A DNA stretch of 6,941 bases, taken from contig CAMWSZ010000153.1 in assembly GCA_947177005.1 (NCBI GenBank), positions 1-6,941 on the forward strand, read 5' to 3'. The translations under genes and the position numbers were made by a program. This stretch comes from an uncultured Clostridia bacterium. Lineage in GTDB: Bacteria; Bacillota; Clostridia; Oscillospirales; Oscillospiraceae. This document shows, in pieces, positions 1-5,414 of the stretch (the first letter of the stretch is position 1; every line of letters starts with the position of its first letter). The notes below the pieces were generated by a model that ran no database searches, was not told where the DNA came from, and saw only the letters and a program-made list of their open reading frames with translations.

Positions 1-622
1 AGTCATAATAGAGCCGGTATACGCTGTCCTCCTCCTTGGCGGCTGAGGTCTCCAGCTCGCTCTTTTCCAGCATCATCTCCCGCAGCATTTTACGGATATT
101 GGCGTCGTCGGAGATCTGCTCGGCGATGATATCGTTTGCGCCCTGCAAGGCGTCCTCTGCCGTCTCCACGCCCTTCTCCGGGTCCACATATTCCGCCGCG
201 GCTTCCAGCGGGTCAGGACAGTCCTTCTCCTGGGCGAACAGCACCGCCGCCAGCGGTTCCAGACCCTTCTCCTTTGCCATTGTTGCACGGGTGCGGCGCT
301 TGGGCCTGTAGGGGCGGTACAGGTCCTCCACCTCCGCCAGCGTCGCGGCGGCGTCAATGGCGGCGGCCAGCTCCTCCGTCAGTTTTTCCTGTCCGGCAAT
401 GGCGTTTTTGACCTCCTCACGGCGTTTTTCCAGATTCCGCAGGTATTGCAGGCGGTCCTCCAGGGTACGCAGAGTGGTGTCGTCCATTGAGCCGTGCAGT
501 TCTTTCCGGTAGCGGGCGATAAAGGGAATGGTGTTTCCCTCGTCCAGCAGGCCGATGACATTCTGAACATACTCCTCCGGCTGTCCCAGCTCACGGGCCA
601 GGATTTGTGTGGTTGTCTCCAT
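1..622 (-). CDS. tex: Tex, RNA-binding transcription accessory protein, N-terminal part (runs off left edge)
   Basis: The frame stays open from the ATG at 622 to the window edge, giving the first 207 residues of a protein that is usually over 700 residues long. Two stretches identify Tex: NTIPFIARYRKE at residues 30-41 and LYRPYRPKRRTRATMAKEKG at 101-120, both hallmarks of the helical N-terminal region. The YqgF-like, helix-hairpin-helix and S1 domains would lie beyond the edge. Tex is a conserved cytoplasmic nucleic-acid-binding protein tied to transcription and RNA turnover; its precise role is still poorly defined. The start is supported by AGGAGG at 627-632, four bases upstream. That site touches the stop codon of the preceding cysteine hydrolase, so the two genes are probably translated from one message. 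Tex is the last visible gene of the run. Identification is firm; function is known only in outline. Confidence 0.95.
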   Translation of the reverse strand, partial: METTTQILARELGQPEEYVQNVIGLLDEGNTIPFIARYRKELHGSMDDTTLRTLEDRLQYLRNLEKRREEVKNAIAGQEKLTEELAAAIDAAATLAEVEDLYRPYRPKRRTRATMAKEKGLEPLAAVLFAQEKDCPDPLEAAAEYVDPEKGVETAEDALQGANDIIAEQISDDANIRKMLREMMLEKSELETSAAKEEDSVYRLYYD

Positions 623-631
623 GCTGCCTCC

Positions 632-1165
632 TCACTCGTTTCGAATGGTGATCTGACACATTTTCATCGCGTTCAGCGCGTTTTGATGACTTTCAGGCGT
701 CACGCCCGCACAGCGGGAGGCGTCCACCGCAACCGGCACCTCCGGCAGAAACGCCTTGAGCAGCAGCGCGTTGGAGATGACGCAGATGTCCGTACACAGC
801 CCCACCAGTTCGATCTCCTCAACAGGACTGGTCCGGTTCAGTTTCTCCAGTTCTTCCCCTAAATCACGGCTTCCAAAGGCGGGTTTCCTCAGCCGCCGCA
901 CCTCCTGACGCTCCTGAAGCGCCGCAAATACGGAGTCCGCCAGCTGCCAGCCCGGCGTCCCCTCGATGCAGTGCGGCACGGGCAGAATCCGTCCCTCCTG
1001 CGTCTCCAGATAACCGGCAGAATGGGTGTCCTGCGTTGCGTACACAAGGCCCTCCCAGTTCCGGATTTTTTCCACCACATGCGGCACGATCCCCACCGCT
1101 TCCGGCGTGCCCAGCGCGCCGTCGATGAAATCGTTCTGCATATCGACCACAACTAAAATCTTCAT
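632..1165 (-). CDS. Isochorismatase-family cysteine hydrolase (nicotinamidase-like)
   Basis: This 177-residue protein has the length and fold signature of the isochorismatase/nicotinamidase superfamily. The expected catalytic triad is visible: Asp8 in VVVDMQNDF, Lys94 in LRKPAFGS and the nucleophile Cys128 in GLCTDICV. In nicotinamidases a metal is held by Asp-x-His, a second His and a third His. Here Asp46 and His48 (QDTHS) and His65 (PVPHCIEGT) are present, but the position six after His48 is Glu54 rather than His, so metal binding may differ. The best guess is an amidase acting on a small amide such as nicotinamide, feeding NAD salvage, in the cytoplasm. Other superfamily hydrolases are possible, so no symbol is given. 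The start has AGGAGG at 1171-1176, five bases upstream. It lies 14 bp after the DUF1846 gene and 9 bp before tex. Confidence 0.9.
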   Translation of the reverse strand: MKILVVVDMQNDFIDGALGTPEAVGIVPHVVEKIRNWEGLVYATQDTHSAGYLETQEGRILPVPHCIEGTPGWQLADSVFAALQERQEVRRLRKPAFGSRDLGEELEKLNRTSPVEEIELVGLCTDICVISNALLLKAFLPEVPVAVDASRCAGVTPESHQNALNAMKMCQITIRNE

Positions 1166-1179
1166 GCATTCCTCCTGTG

Positions 1180-2664
1180 TTACCGGTAGTACAGCCTGCG
1201 CCGCTCATATTTCGCCTCGAAGCTGACGTGCATCCCCAGCCGCTTGTACACCTTTTCGTCCACGCTGCTGAGCACCACGGTAAAATGCGCCCCGCAGCCC
1301 TTCAGTTTGGAAAGCTGCTTCTGCGCCAGCGCCGCAATCGGATTTGTCAGCGCACTTACGCACAGAGCTATGAGCACCTCGTCGCTGTGGAGGCGGGGAT
1401 TTTTGTTGCCCAGATTTTCCGTTTTCAGACGGCAGACAGGCTCCAATACCTGATTGGAAATCAGGTCAAGGTCCTGGTCAATGCCGCCCAATGCTTTCAG
1501 GGCGTTCAGCAGCAGCGCGGCGGAGGCCCCCAGCAGGTCGCTGGTCTTGCCCGTAATCACCTGTCCGTCCGGCAGCACCAGCGCGCCGGCCGGGGCGCCT
1601 GTGGCCTCCTCTTTCTTCAGCGACGCGGCTACCGCCGGGAAAATCGCCGGTGTGACGCCCGCCTGCTTCATCAGTAGCTCCTGCTTGTACACGATCTCTT
1701 CGTCCACTGTCCCCCGCAGGCGTCCGGACAGGGCGGCGTAATAGCGGCGCAGGATCTCCATATAGGACGCCTCCCGGCACGCCCCGTCGTCCACGATGCA
1801 GCTTCCCACCATATTGACGCCCATATCCGTAGGCGACTTATAGGGGCATTCGCCCAGAATCGACTCGAAAATCGTCCGCAGAACGGGAAAGACCTCCACG
1901 TCACGGTTATAATTGACCGTTGTCACGCCGTAAGCCTCCAAATGGAAAGGGTCTATCATGTTCACGTCGCTCAGGTCGGCGGTAGCGGCCTCATAGGCCA
2001 AATTTACCGGATGCTTCAGCGGCAGGTCCCAAATGGGGAAGGTCTCGAATTTTGCGTAACCGGCCTTGTGTCCCATGCGGTGCTCATGATAGAGCTGGCT
2101 GAGACACGCGGCCATTTTTCCGCTGCCGGGACCGGGGGCCGTGACCACCACCAGCGGATGGCTGGTCTCAATGTAGTCGTTCCGTCCGTACCCCTCATCG
2201 CTGACGATCAGGTCCACATTATGGGGATATCCGGCAATGGGATAGTGCAGGTACGCCCGGACGCCCAAAGCGTTCAGGCGTTTCAGGAAGGCGTCCGCGG
2301 CGGGCTGGCGGCTGTACTGCGTGATGACGACGCTGCCCACAAACAGGTCCATTTCCTGGAACACGTCGATCAGGCGCAGCACGTCCTCCTCATAGGGAAT
2401 GCCCAAATCGCCCCGCAGCTTATTTTTTTCGATATCCCGGGCGCAGATGGCCACGACGATTTCCACATCGTCCCGCAGCTGCTGAAGCATCCGGATCTTG
2501 CTGTCCGGCTCAAAGCCCGGCAGGACCCGGGACGCATGGTAGTCATCAAAGAGCTTTCCGCCGAACTCCAGATACAGTTTTCCGCCGAACCGGCCAATCC
2601 GTTCCCGAATCCGTTCCGACTGCTTCTCGATATACTTCTGGTTGTCAAATCCGACTTTTTGCAT
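1180..2664 (-). CDS. DUF1846 (UPF0371) family protein
   Basis: The 494-residue product matches my memory of the DUF1846/UPF0371 family, found widely in Firmicutes and with solved structures but no firmly assigned function. The chosen ATG at 2664 gives the N-terminus MQKVGFDNQKYIEKQSE, typical of the family; a frame seven codons longer exists but has no ribosome site. GGAGG at 2670-2674 sits five bases upstream of this ATG. The most striking motif is APGPGSGKMA (residues 176-185), which resembles a Walker A loop in the middle of the chain. A conserved-looking block follows at 363-393 (LPDGQVITGK and SDLLGASAA). The composition is soluble, with no signal peptide or membrane segment. The gene follows the uracil-DNA glycosylase by 49 bp and precedes the cysteine hydrolase by 14 bp, so co-transcription is likely. 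Family assignment is confident; activity is unknown. Confidence 0.9.
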   Translation of the reverse strand: MQKVGFDNQKYIEKQSERIRERIGRFGGKLYLEFGGKLFDDYHASRVLPGFEPDSKIRMLQQLRDDVEIVVAICARDIEKNKLRGDLGIPYEEDVLRLIDVFQEMDLFVGSVVITQYSRQPAADAFLKRLNALGVRAYLHYPIAGYPHNVDLIVSDEGYGRNDYIETSHPLVVVTAPGPGSGKMAACLSQLYHEHRMGHKAGYAKFETFPIWDLPLKHPVNLAYEAATADLSDVNMIDPFHLEAYGVTTVNYNRDVEVFPVLRTIFESILGECPYKSPTDMGVNMVGSCIVDDGACREASYMEILRRYYAALSGRLRGTVDEEIVYKQELLMKQAGVTPAIFPAVAASLKKEEATGAPAGALVLPDGQVITGKTSDLLGASAALLLNALKALGGIDQDLDLISNQVLEPVCRLKTENLGNKNPRLHSDEVLIALCVSALTNPIAALAQKQLSKLKGCGAHFTVVLSSVDEKVYKRLGMHVSFEAKYERRRLYYR

Positions 2665-2669
2665 AACAT

Positions 2670-2674
2670 CCTCC
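2670..2674 (-). promoter_or_regulatory. Ribosome binding site fixing the DUF1846 start
   Basis: GGAGG on the minus strand lies five bases before the ATG at 2664. It decides between this start and an in-frame ATG 21 bases upstream, whose own upstream region (AAACTGTTGTGG) has no purine-rich site. Confidence 0.75.
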
Positions 2675-2713
2675 CCGCACCACAACAGTTTTGATAAAAG
2701 GTATGTCCGTTTC

Positions 2714-3298
2714 TCAGGTCCCCGGCTCCGCTAGGACGGTATGGGTGCAGATTTTCTGAATCTCCCTTTGCAGCTCCTTCAAATCGTCGAATGTCTCTGG
2801 ACGGTGGCTGGGGTCCCGCAGCAGCGCCGAGGGATGATACAGCGCCATAGTGCGCATCCCGTTCACATCATACCACTGTCCATGCTCTTTTGTAATGCGG
2901 AATTTGGGACTGATGAACCGCAGCGCGGCGATTCTGCCCAGGCAGACCAGAATTTTCGGCTGAACCAGATCCAGCTGCCGCTGCAAATAGCCGATACAGG
3001 CGTTCTGCTCCACATTCAGCGGGTCCCGATTCTGGGGCGGACGGCACTTGACCATATTGGCAATATAGACGTTGGTCCGGTTCAGGCCAATCATCGCCAG
3101 CATATCGTCCAGGAGTTTTCCGGCCCGTCCCACGAAGGGCAGGCCCTGCTTGTCCTCATTGGCCCCGGGGCCCTCGCCTACCAGAAAAATCTCCGCTTCC
3201 CGGTTGCCGTCGCCAAAGACCACGTTGTTCCGGGTCTCCCAGAGTGCGCACTCGCGGCATTGATTGCATTCGTTGATTAAAGCTTCCCAAGTATCCAT
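2714..3298 (-). CDS. Family 4 uracil-DNA glycosylase, iron-sulfur type
   Basis: The 194-residue protein carries every landmark of the family 4 uracil-DNA glycosylases, which remove uracil from DNA to start base-excision repair. Motif 1 is GEGPGANEDKQGLPFVGRAG (residues 41-60) and motif 2 is HPSA (155-158). Four cysteines placed as in the [4Fe-4S] enzymes are present: Cys14 and Cys17, Cys85 in NMVKCRPPQNR, and Cys101. Length and spacing are normal. The relatives were once annotated as phage SPO1 DNA polymerase-related proteins. The ATG at 3298 has GGAGGT at 3305-3310, six bases upstream. It is the first gene of the minus-strand run, 72 bp from the divergent membrane-protein gene. Repair of cytosine deamination is the established role of the family; activity here is inferred from intact motifs. 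Confidence 0.95.
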   Translation of the reverse strand: MDTWEALINECNQCRECALWETRNNVVFGDGNREAEIFLVGEGPGANEDKQGLPFVGRAGKLLDDMLAMIGLNRTNVYIANMVKCRPPQNRDPLNVEQNACIGYLQRQLDLVQPKILVCLGRIAALRFISPKFRITKEHGQWYDVNGMRTMALYHPSALLRDPSHRPETFDDLKELQREIQKICTHTVLAEPGT

Positions 3299-3313
3299 AA
3301 AAATACCTCCAGG

Positions 3314-3319
3314 TATAAT
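3314..3319 (+). promoter_or_regulatory. Candidate -10 box of the CmpB-like membrane protein gene
   Basis: A perfect TATAAT on the plus strand lies about 50 bases before the ATG at 3371, which would give a 5' leader of roughly 45 bases. The expected -35 position (about 3291-3296, GTATCC) is poor and lies inside the first codons of the divergent glycosylase gene, so only the -10 is convincing. Confidence 0.4.
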
Positions 3320-3341
3320 CTCAGCAGGGCCGGGGATGCTA

Positions 3342-3350
3342 TTTATATCA
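3342..3350 (-). promoter_or_regulatory. Candidate extended -10 promoter of the glycosylase operon
   Basis: On the minus strand TGATATAAA forms an extended -10 (TG, one base, TATAAA at 3347-3342). It would start RNA near 3335, about 37 bases before the glycosylase ATG. No good -35 is visible 16-18 bases upstream, so this is tentative. Confidence 0.35.
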
Positions 3351-3370
3351 CAAAAAAGGAGTTTTTTCCC

Positions 3371-3925
3371 ATGGCCCGCTGGTTTTTCTATTTTTTGTTC
3401 TACAGCTTTGCCGGATATTGTCTGGAAAAGCTGTTTGCCCGTGTCACCCGCGCCCCGAAGCAGGTCCGCAAATGCTTTTTATTCCTGCCCCTCTGCCCGG
3501 TCTACGGACTGGCAATGGTTGCTGTTGTGGCGGTGGTCCCGCCGGACACGGCTCTTCCGCGTCTGTTTCTGTCCTGCGCCGTCATCTGTACGGCGGTGGA
3601 ATATCTGGTGCATCTTTTTTATGACCGGATTTTTCGCGTAGAGTTCTGGGACTACGCGCCGCTGCCCGGCAATATCGGCGGCCGCATCTGTCCGCAGTTT
3701 TCCGCCGCCTGGGGCGTGCTGGCGGGGGCGGCGGTCCGCTGGGTCCAGCCCGCGGCGGCGGCGGTACAGATCCCGCGGGAAGCGGTGTATACCGTATGGC
3801 TGCTGCTGGCGGCGGACTGCGTGTGTACCGCGTTTCTGCTGCTGGGCCGTCACGACACGGAGCTGCTTACGCTCTCCGCAGTGCTGGCTCAGATGCGTGC
3901 CGAAAGCCAGTCCAGCACGTCCTGA
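3371..3925 (+). CDS. CmpB-like integral membrane protein (putative ABC transporter type IV family)
   Basis: This 184-residue hydrophobic protein fits the family annotated as putative ABC-transporter type IV or CmpB (Pfam PF06541). Support comes from the N-terminal FAGYCLEKLFA followed by CFLFLPLCPVYGLAMV (35-50), VEYLVHLFYD (76-85) and the signature FWDYAPLPGN...GRICPQFSAAWG (92-115). About five membrane segments are seen near residues 4-22, 36-57, 62-84, 108-126 and 139-158. Transport activity has not been shown for the family as far as I know, and no ATPase gene is adjacent, so the ABC label is weak. AAGGAG at 3356-3361, nine bases upstream, supports the start. The last 37 bp overlap the 3' end of the hydrolase gene on the other strand. 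The short tail (170-184) is polar and probably cytoplasmic or disordered. Confidence 0.85.
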   Translation: MARWFFYFLFYSFAGYCLEKLFARVTRAPKQVRKCFLFLPLCPVYGLAMVAVVAVVPPDTALPRLFLSCAVICTAVEYLVHLFYDRIFRVEFWDYAPLPGNIGGRICPQFSAAWGVLAGAAVRWVQPAAAAVQIPREAVYTVWLLLAADCVCTAFLLLGRHDTELLTLSAVLAQMRAESQSSTS

Positions 3926-4827
3926 AAGACATACATCCTGCTGTTTTCGTTGAGAATCTCATGGCGCAGGCCGTGATACAGCTTGATGCTCAGGTCCCGG
4001 ACGCCCGCTTTTTTGAAGCACTGGTACGCTCTCTCCACGCCCCGGCCCATATCCCCCACAGGGTCCTGATCTCCGGCGATAAAAAATACCGGCAGTTCCC
4101 TGTCCATTTCGTCTATGTTGGACTGCTTTGTGATATAGTGCAGGCCATCCAGCATGTCCCAAAACAGGCCCAGGGTCACGTCGCCGCCGCAGAGCGGGTC
4201 CGCGATATAGGCGTCCACATTTCCGGTGCTGGCGGAGATCCAGTCGAATTTGGTGCGGACGGGGGAGAAGTGGCGGTTATACGCGCCGAAAGCGAGATCA
4301 TCGGCCCGCACGCTGTAGGCGTCGTTCCGTCCTCCCAGACGCCGGATTTCCCGCCCGGCAATCAGCTTTCCGCCTGCGATGAACGCCGCAGACGGATGTC
4401 CGGTGCCGCAGAGGATGCAGCCGTCCAGCAGGCCGGGGAAGCGGATCAGATAGGTGCGGGACAGAAAAGATCCCATAGAGTGTCCGAACAGGAAATAGGG
4501 CTTATGGGGGAAGGCTTTGGCAGTACGGCGGTGCAGTTCATCCATGTCGTCCACCACGTGCTGCCAGCCGTCTTTTTTCCCGAAATAGACCATTGGTGCG
4601 TCTTCGATCAAGGACTGCCCGTGACCCAAATGGTCGTTGGCAGCCACGACAAAGCCGTGACTGCAAAGGAACTGTGCAAAGGGCTTGTAGCGTCCGCCGT
4701 ACTCGGCGACGCCGTGGGCAATCTGGACCACACCCCTGATTTCCCGGCCGGCGGGCGTCCACTGGTTGACATGGATCAAGGTATGGCCGTCGCTGGACGG
4801 AAAGAAATATTCGGATACAATCGCCAT
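3889..4827 (-). CDS. Alpha/beta hydrolase, monoacylglycerol lipase / lysophospholipase-like
   Basis: The 312-residue product is a serine hydrolase of the lysophospholipase/monoacylglycerol lipase group (Hydrolase_4 type). Visible elements are the oxyanion-hole segment AHGVAEYGGRY (38-47), the early core motif NDHLGHGQS (64-72), the nucleophile elbow GHSMGS with Ser117, the acid Asp255 in AGDQDPVG, and His289 in GLRHE. The triad is complete and the order is standard. A variable cap region lies between about 140 and 225. There is no signal peptide, so a cytoplasmic esterase or lipase acting on lipid-derived or small esters is likely; the substrate cannot be read from sequence. The ATG at 4827 was chosen over an in-frame ATG 45 codons upstream because GGAGGT lies seven bases before it and a strong promoter lies between the two. 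The 3' end overlaps the convergent membrane-protein gene. Confidence 0.93.
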   Translation of the reverse strand: MAIVSEYFFPSSDGHTLIHVNQWTPAGREIRGVVQIAHGVAEYGGRYKPFAQFLCSHGFVVAANDHLGHGQSLIEDAPMVYFGKKDGWQHVVDDMDELHRRTAKAFPHKPYFLFGHSMGSFLSRTYLIRFPGLLDGCILCGTGHPSAAFIAGGKLIAGREIRRLGGRNDAYSVRADDLAFGAYNRHFSPVRTKFDWISASTGNVDAYIADPLCGGDVTLGLFWDMLDGLHYITKQSNIDEMDRELPVFFIAGDQDPVGDMGRGVERAYQCFKKAGVRDLSIKLYHGLRHEILNENSRMYVFQDVLDWLSARI

Positions 4828-4834
4828 AGGCAGG

Positions 4835-4840
4835 ACCTCC
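4835..4840 (-). promoter_or_regulatory. Ribosome binding site fixing the hydrolase start
   Basis: GGAGGT on the minus strand lies seven bases before the ATG at 4827. Because the promoter -10 is at 4867-4872, the upstream in-frame ATG at 4962 would not be on this transcript. Confidence 0.8.
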
Positions 4841-4866
4841 GCTCTCTGATTTTCTGTGGATGGGTT

Positions 4867-4895
4867 ATTATACCACAAATTTGCGCCGGTCACAA
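4867..4895 (-). promoter_or_regulatory. Promoter of the alpha/beta hydrolase gene
   Basis: On the minus strand TTGTGA (4895-4890) and TATAAT (4872-4867) are separated by exactly 17 bases, with TGG just before the -10 making it an extended -10. RNA would start near 4860 and give a leader of about 33 bases. Confidence 0.8.
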
Positions 4896-4906
4896 TCCCC
4901 CCACGG

Positions 4907-4951
4907 GCAAAATTGGCTTTTGCTTTGCAGACGGCGGTCCGGAGAGGACCG
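4907..4951. other. Two small hairpins between the regulator and hydrolase genes
   Basis: CGGTCC (4935-4940) pairs with GGACCG (4946-4951) around a five-base loop, eight bases beyond the regulator stop codon. GCAAAA (4907-4912) pairs with TTTTGC (4918-4923). The first is followed by GGTTTT on the plus strand and by no T-run on the minus strand. It is therefore not a normal terminator for the regulator gene, though it could weakly stop plus-strand readthrough or mark an mRNA 3' end. Confidence 0.35.
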
Positions 4952-4958
4952 GGTTTTC

Positions 4959-5273
4959 TCATTTACGCCTGGCAAGCTCTCTGATAATCGCCGCGACATA
5001 CGCCAGCGTATCGGGGTCCAGCTTTTTCAGATCCTCCATGATCTCCCAAAGCTGGGCAGGATACAGACTTCTTTCATCAAAGAACAGCTGTGGCGTGATA
5101 TGAAAAAAACTGCAAATACAGAACAGTCCATGCAGAGACGGCAGAGCTTTTTTGTTTTCGATTTTATTGATATAGCTCTCATTTTGGCCCAGAGTCAGGG
5201 ACATATCCCGGGCAGAGACTTTTGTTTGCATACGCAGCTCGGCAATGCGGTTTTGTGTAAATTCATCATACAT
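4959..5273 (-). CDS. XRE-family helix-turn-helix transcriptional regulator
   Basis: The 104-residue protein has one N-terminal Cro/C1-type helix-turn-helix domain, roughly residues 8-67. Helix 2 is SARDMSLTLG (20-29) and the recognition helix is within NESYINKIENKK (31-42), followed by LPSLHGLFCICSFFHITPQ. A short helical tail (75-103, LWEIMEDLKKLDPD and onward) resembles the dimerisation or spacer helices of small stand-alone XRE proteins. AAAGGAGG at 5282-5289, eight bases upstream, fixes the ATG at 5273. The longer in-frame reading would run back through the promoter region and encode an artificial hydrophobic stretch. The gene is divergent from the unknown 238-residue gene, and their shared spacer has promoter boxes and repeated half-sites. 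Autoregulation and control of the neighbour are therefore likely, though not shown. The ligand or signal is unknown. Confidence 0.92.
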   Translation of the reverse strand: MYDEFTQNRIAELRMQTKVSARDMSLTLGQNESYINKIENKKALPSLHGLFCICSFFHITPQLFFDERSLYPAQLWEIMEDLKKLDPDTLAYVAAIIRELARRK

Positions 5274-5281
5274 AGGTTGAC

Positions 5282-5289
5282 CCTCCTTT
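5282..5289 (-). promoter_or_regulatory. Ribosome binding site fixing the XRE regulator start
   Basis: AAAGGAGG on the minus strand, eight bases before the ATG at 5273, supports this start over an in-frame ATG 80 codons further upstream. Confidence 0.8.
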
Positions 5290-5299
5290 CTCCGCCCAT

Positions 5300-5328
5300 A
5301 TTGTATCTCGTAAATACCAGAATCACAA
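5300..5328 (-). promoter_or_regulatory. Promoter of the XRE regulator gene
   Basis: On the minus strand TTGTGA (5328-5323) and TACAAT (5305-5300) are 17 bases apart, with RNA start expected near 5293 and a leader of about 20 bases. The -35 is the same hexamer as in the hydrolase promoter. A GGTAT half-site (5318-5314) sits inside the spacer. Confidence 0.75.
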
Positions 5329-5365
5329 GGTATTGTATACCCTGTTTTATATTGACATATGGTAT
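5314..5365. promoter_or_regulatory. Candidate operator cluster of the XRE regulator
   Basis: Four copies of the half-site GGTAT or its complement ATACC occur: ATACC 5314-5318, GGTAT 5329-5333, ATACC 5337-5341 and GGTAT 5361-5365. The middle two form a 19-bp palindrome, CAAGGTATTGTATACCCTG (5326-5344), with seven of eight arm pairs matching around TGT. The outer copies fall in the -35/-10 spacers of the two divergent promoters, each three or four bases after the -35. This is what a small repressor controlling both directions would need; binding is inferred. Confidence 0.55.
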
Positions 5366-5380
5366 TAAATGCTTTATTAT
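5352..5380 (+). promoter_or_regulatory. Promoter of the 238-residue unknown gene
   Basis: A perfect TTGACA (5352-5357) and TATTAT (5375-5380) are separated by 17 bases. RNA would begin near 5387, giving a leader of about 28 bases that contains the AAGGAG ribosome site at 5400-5405. A GGTAT half-site lies in the spacer. Confidence 0.8.
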
Positions 5381-5414
5381 GGGAAAATAAAAAGAGAAGA
5401 AGGAGAAATATAAA

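Noticed and set aside
1942..2694. A 250-codon plus-strand open frame
   Set aside because: It is antisense to the DUF1846 gene, whose product is a clear family member. No start signal or familiar motif is present.
2741..3280. A 179-codon plus-strand open frame
   Set aside because: It mirrors the uracil-DNA glycosylase, which has all four cluster cysteines and both catalytic motifs.
4828..4962. A 45-residue N-terminal extension of the alpha/beta hydrolase
   Set aside because: It spans the hydrolase promoter and has no ribosome site; the family N-terminus fits the ATG at 4827.
3796..5103. A 435-codon open frame on the plus strand
   Set aside because: It lies antisense to the hydrolase and regulator genes, has no ribosome site and no recognisable domain, and is explained by GC-rich codon structure on the other strand.
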